Origin: Treponema sp. | GTDB taxonomy: Bacteria > Spirochaetota > Spirochaetia > Treponematales > Breznakiellaceae | Direction: 5' to 3' | Length of the DNA stretch: 7,320 nucleotides | Assembly (NCBI GenBank): GCA_031267115.1 | Contig: JAIRZS010000096.1 | Coordinates: forward strand, 1-7,320 | Part shown: one piece after another, positions 5,483-7,320 of the stretch | How positions within the stretch are numbered: the first letter of the stretch is position 1 | Layout of the letters: the number at the start of each line of letters is the position of its first letter | Program-made: the position numbers and the translations under genes | Notes under the pieces: generated by a model | What the model was told of the DNA's origin: nothing | Databases searched by the model: none | What the model saw: only the letters and a program-made list of their open reading frames with translations

Positions 5483-5504
5483 CAACCGTCAGGTTAAAAA
5501 AACC
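5475..5504 (-). repeat. Hairpin abutting the binding-protein stop codon
   Basis: GGTTTTTT (5475-5482) pairs with AAAAAACC (5497-5504), and inside it AACC (5485-5488) pairs with GGTT (5492-5495). The structure begins at the base directly after the stop codon on the - strand and is directly followed by the 13-bp hairpin. It shares its T-tract with the + strand terminator reading, so the two readings compete. Confidence 0.5.
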
Positions 5505-6695
5505 CTACCACTGGGGCGGCTGGAAGCCCGCGACGTTTGTCTTGGTGATAATGTCCTGGGCAAGGTAGCCGATTTCAGGCAGGCTCTTGCCGTTAAAGAA
5601 GTCGGCCATTGCCTTGACCACAGCCGCGCCGTCGCCTTCGGCTGTCTGGTAGGTAATGCCAAGCAGGTCGCCGGCGGCGATAAGGTCCATACCGGCTTTT
5701 GAATTTCCCGCGGCAACCACGAGGATATCCGTCCTGCCCGCTTCCTTGAGGGCGTCAGCGGTGCCTATGGCCTGGGCAGAATCGTCGGCCAGGAAGATGG
5801 CGTTAAGGTCCCTGCCAAAACGGGTGATCCAGTCGGCCACTACCTGTTTGGTAGCGGCGGCGTCAAAGCCGGGGCTCTGGAAGTCCAGGGTCCTGATGTC
5901 GGGCGCGTAGCTCCTGAGTTCCGTGCGCGGGCCCATCATACGGGCAAAATACGGGGAGCCGCCGGGATTGTGGGTAATATAGCCAATACCGCCCTTCTTC
6001 CCCATCGTGTCCGCAAGCTGGCGGGCCAGTTTCCGCATCTGCCCCCAGTCATCCGGACCGGTCCAGGTTACCATATAGCGCATAGCCTCGGCGGTGGTAA
6101 GGGTGTTCGTTCCGAAGGCGGGAATCCCGGACTGGTTGATCTGCCGGAACTGCTGAACCGCCGATTCCGCGTTAATAGGGATGACACCGATAGCGTCAGG
6201 TTTCTGGTTAATGGCCTGGGCTATCATCTGGTTCTGCACATTGACATCCCAGTTCGGCGACCAGAGATCGATGGTCATGCCCAGCGCCTGGGCGGCTTTC
6301 GTGGCGCCGTTCATATAGGCGGTGGTCCAGGGGTGATCCCCGTGCACAATCACGATAACGTGCTTGCCGATACTGCCGTTGGCCGGCGATTTTGCCGGGT
6401 TGATCTTCGAACCGGCGTTCCACCCCGCGTATTCCTGATCGTACCAGTGAAGGGGATCATCTTCCGGAAGGGCGTCCGGGTTTGAGGGCCGCGCGGGAAC
6501 CTGCTTTGCCGCAAGCGGCGGCATCAGCGTCTGCCCGTCCGTGCTCTTAACCCCGGAAGTATCCAGGGCAAGAGATTTTTGCAAATTGTCACCGCTTGCC
6601 GCGCCGCCTCCGCCGGATTGCTGTCCGCCTCCCGCGAAAACCAGTGAACCGCCAATAACCAATGCTAAAAGCGCCGTCAGTAATGTACGTTTCAT
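5505..6695 (-). CDS. Periplasmic sugar-binding protein of an ABC transporter (RbsB/Peripla_BP_4 type)
   Basis: The 396-residue product captures a sugar in the periplasm and delivers it to the membrane permease. A signal peptide spans about residues 1-21 (MKRT, hydrophobic LLTALLALVIGGSLVF, then AGGGQQ); there is no lipobox Cys, so it is predicted to be soluble rather than a lipoprotein. The two-lobe fold starts only near residue 112 with 'HVIVIVHGDHPWTTAYMNGATKAA', then 'TIDLWSPNWDVNVQNQMIAQAINQKPDAIGV' (141-171) with the typical repeated lobe strands, 'PAFGTNT' (192-198), 'LNAIFLADDSAQAIGTADAL' (297-316) and 'LGITYQTAEGDGAAVVKAM' (345-363). Residues 22-110 form an unusually long Gly/Ser- then Trp/Tyr-rich extension ('LHWYDQEYAGWNAG', 82-95). 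ATG 6695 is supported by GGAGG 7 bases upstream; an in-frame start at 6737 would overlap the promoter. The neighbouring mutarotase points to a 6-deoxyhexose ligand. Confidence 0.9.
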   Translation of the reverse strand: MKRTLLTALLALVIGGSLVFAGGGQQSGGGGAASGDNLQKSLALDTSGVKSTDGQTLMPPLAAKQVPARPSNPDALPEDDPLHWYDQEYAGWNAGSKINPAKSPANGSIGKHVIVIVHGDHPWTTAYMNGATKAAQALGMTIDLWSPNWDVNVQNQMIAQAINQKPDAIGVIPINAESAVQQFRQINQSGIPAFGTNTLTTAEAMRYMVTWTGPDDWGQMRKLARQLADTMGKKGGIGYITHNPGGSPYFARMMGPRTELRSYAPDIRTLDFQSPGFDAAATKQVVADWITRFGRDLNAIFLADDSAQAIGTADALKEAGRTDILVVAAGNSKAGMDLIAAGDLLGITYQTAEGDGAAVVKAMADFFNGKSLPEIGYLAQDIITKTNVAGFQPPQW

Positions 6696-6719
6696 ACCAA
6701 TTCCTCCATATTCGAGAAA

Positions 6720-6747
6720 AATATATACCCACACCATATGGTGTAAA
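6720..6747 (-). promoter_or_regulatory. Promoter of the sugar-binding protein gene
   Basis: On the - strand TTTACA (6747-6742) and TATATT (6725-6720) each match the consensus at 5 of 6 positions with a 16-base spacer. The start would fall near 6713, about 18 bases before ATG 6695, leaving room for the GGAGG Shine-Dalgarno. An internal promoter lets the binding protein be made in excess of the permease. Confidence 0.6.
6731..6744. promoter_or_regulatory. Perfect 14-bp palindrome in the promoter, candidate operator
   Basis: ACACCATATGGTGT is an exact palindrome that overlaps the last three bases of the -35 box and fills most of the promoter spacer. A dimeric repressor bound here would block polymerase, and the gene class makes a sugar-responsive regulator plausible. 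No regulator gene is in view. Confidence 0.55.
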
Positions 6748-6819
6748 TATCAAAACAAGGAGCGGCTTTAACGGCGCAAAGGCCAGGCCCGCTTCCTCCT
6801 GCCGTTCCGGTGCTTCGCG

Positions 6820-7320
6820 TCAGGCCGCGCCGTTTTTCGCGAGTTCTTCCAGAAGCAGCGCCCGCTCTCCCACACGTTTCGAGCGGAAATAATTTGTTAT
6901 GGTTTCATACACGACGCAGGCCGCCAATACAAGCCCGTTGGCAAGTATCTGGACCTCGTACTTTCCGGAAAGCGATGTAAGCACATTCGACATAACCATA
7001 AGGCCGTATACCGAAGCGTAGGTGTTCCAAACGCTCCCTTTGCCGCCGGTTGTAGCGGTCCCCCCGATAATCGTAGCCGCCAGCGCCACAAGCAGGGGGG
7101 AAATTCCCTTTTCGCCCAGATTGGGCAGGGCGGAACTTTGGCATATAGCGAAGATGGCGCCCCCGATTGCGCAGCTAAGGCCCGACAGGGTAAACACGGA
7201 AATGGTAATACCGTCCCGCTTGATCCCCGCGAGCCACGCCGATTCCTCGTTGCCGCCGATAAGGTAGATGTTCCGCCCCCAGCGCGTATTCCGCATCAGG
7301 AACGCCACAACAATCACAAA
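6820..7320 (-). CDS. Sugar ABC transporter permease (RbsC type), C-terminal part
   Basis: The frame is open to the window edge, so only the last 166 residues are visible; the stop is TGA at 6822-6820. It is a polytopic inner-membrane permease of the ribose/rhamnose/galactose (BPD_transp_2) group. The motif 'GGNEESAWLAGI' corresponds to the conserved cytoplasmic loop GGN-x-x-A-A-x-x-x-GI that contacts the ATPase, and 'AATIIGGTATTGGKGSVWNT' is the family's re-entrant/TM segment. Hydrophobic spans include 'ISVFTLSGLSCAIGGAIFAI', 'ISPLLVALAATIIGG', 'YASVYGLMVMSNVL' and 'ILANGLVLAACVVY'. The C terminus is a charged tail ending '...ELAKNGAA'. It precedes the binding-protein gene by 124 bases on the same strand; ATPase and further permease genes are expected beyond the right edge. 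Confidence 0.92.
   Translation of the reverse strand, partial: FVIVVAFLMRNTRWGRNIYLIGGNEESAWLAGIKRDGITISVFTLSGLSCAIGGAIFAICQSSALPNLGEKGISPLLVALAATIIGGTATTGGKGSVWNTYASVYGLMVMSNVLTSLSGKYEVQILANGLVLAACVVYETITNYFRSKRVGERALLLEELAKNGAA

Larger units (their letters stand above)
5205..5504. other. 300-base noncoding spacer packed with perfect hairpins
   Basis: Between the binding-protein stop and the mutarotase start there is no plausible gene. Reading along the + strand, perfect inverted repeats follow one another almost without gaps from 5253 to 5504: stems of 6, 13, 9, 12, 6, 4, 13 and 8 base pairs, each entered separately. The last 48 bases (5205-5252) are A/T-rich and contain the mutarotase Shine-Dalgarno and a TATAAC that could be a -10 box, with no convincing -35 partner. 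The array sits in the mRNA between a normally abundant binding-protein message and a lower-demand enzyme, where hairpins commonly stabilise the upstream part. It could alternatively be a mosaic of repeated extragenic palindromes. Confidence 0.75.

Noticed and set aside
5253..5504. Insertion sequence or attachment site
   Set aside because: There is no transposase or integrase gene, no flanking target duplication seen, and the hairpins are unlike one another rather than two terminal repeats.
5970..6485. 171-codon + strand open frame opposite the binding-protein gene
   Set aside because: It is antisense to a well-supported gene and shows no recognisable domain or ribosome-binding site.
6696..6737. 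Longer start of the binding protein at 6737
   Set aside because: It would cover the promoter and Shine-Dalgarno and place 14 residues ahead of a normal signal peptide.

Overview
The window looks like chromosomal DNA of a Gram-negative spirochaete, most likely a Treponema-like gut or anaerobic lineage. The clues are a signal-peptide protein ending in an aromatic Phe with the amphipathic texture of spirochaetal outer-membrane barrels, a sugar-binding protein with the 'VFAGGGQQ' type of leader tail common in treponemes, and uroporphyrinogen-decarboxylase (URO-D) superfamily proteins mixed with sugar ABC-transport genes. The assignment rests on sequence texture alone and is tentative.

Left half, + strand (1-3463). 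The window opens inside the 3' part of a URO-D-superfamily gene (stop at 578). After a 104-base gap comes a GT4-type glycosyltransferase (683-1864) with a clear Shine-Dalgarno and the EX7E motif. A 193-base intergenic region with a good sigma70-type promoter leads into a predicted outer-membrane barrel protein (2058-3389). A 10-bp-stem hairpin at 3424-3457 sits in the convergent gap.

Right half, - strand (3464-7320). In transcription order (right to left) this holds the C-terminal part of an RbsC-type sugar ABC permease (running off the window), a periplasmic sugar-binding protein with its own promoter and an overlapping 14-bp perfect palindrome, a 300-base spacer packed with perfect hairpins, an L-rhamnose-mutarotase-like gene (rhaM-like), a 241-base spacer containing a triple heptamer repeat, and a second, complete URO-D-superfamily gene. 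The transporter plus mutarotase suggests uptake and anomer interconversion of a deoxyhexose such as L-rhamnose or L-fucose. The URO-D protein lacks the HemE N-terminal signature but keeps an H-x-C motif like the zinc-binding site of corrinoid/CoM methyltransferases (MtaA type), so it is more likely a methyltransferase-like enzyme than a haem-pathway decarboxylase. What it does beside a sugar locus is unknown.

Most notable for follow-up: (1) the hairpin array at 5253-5504, including a nearly uninterrupted 27-base palindrome; (2) the palindrome embedded in the binding-protein promoter; (3) two URO-D-superfamily genes flanking the locus; (4) an unusually long N-terminal extension of about 90 residues on the sugar-binding protein. 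No RNA gene, CRISPR array or mobile-element gene was seen.
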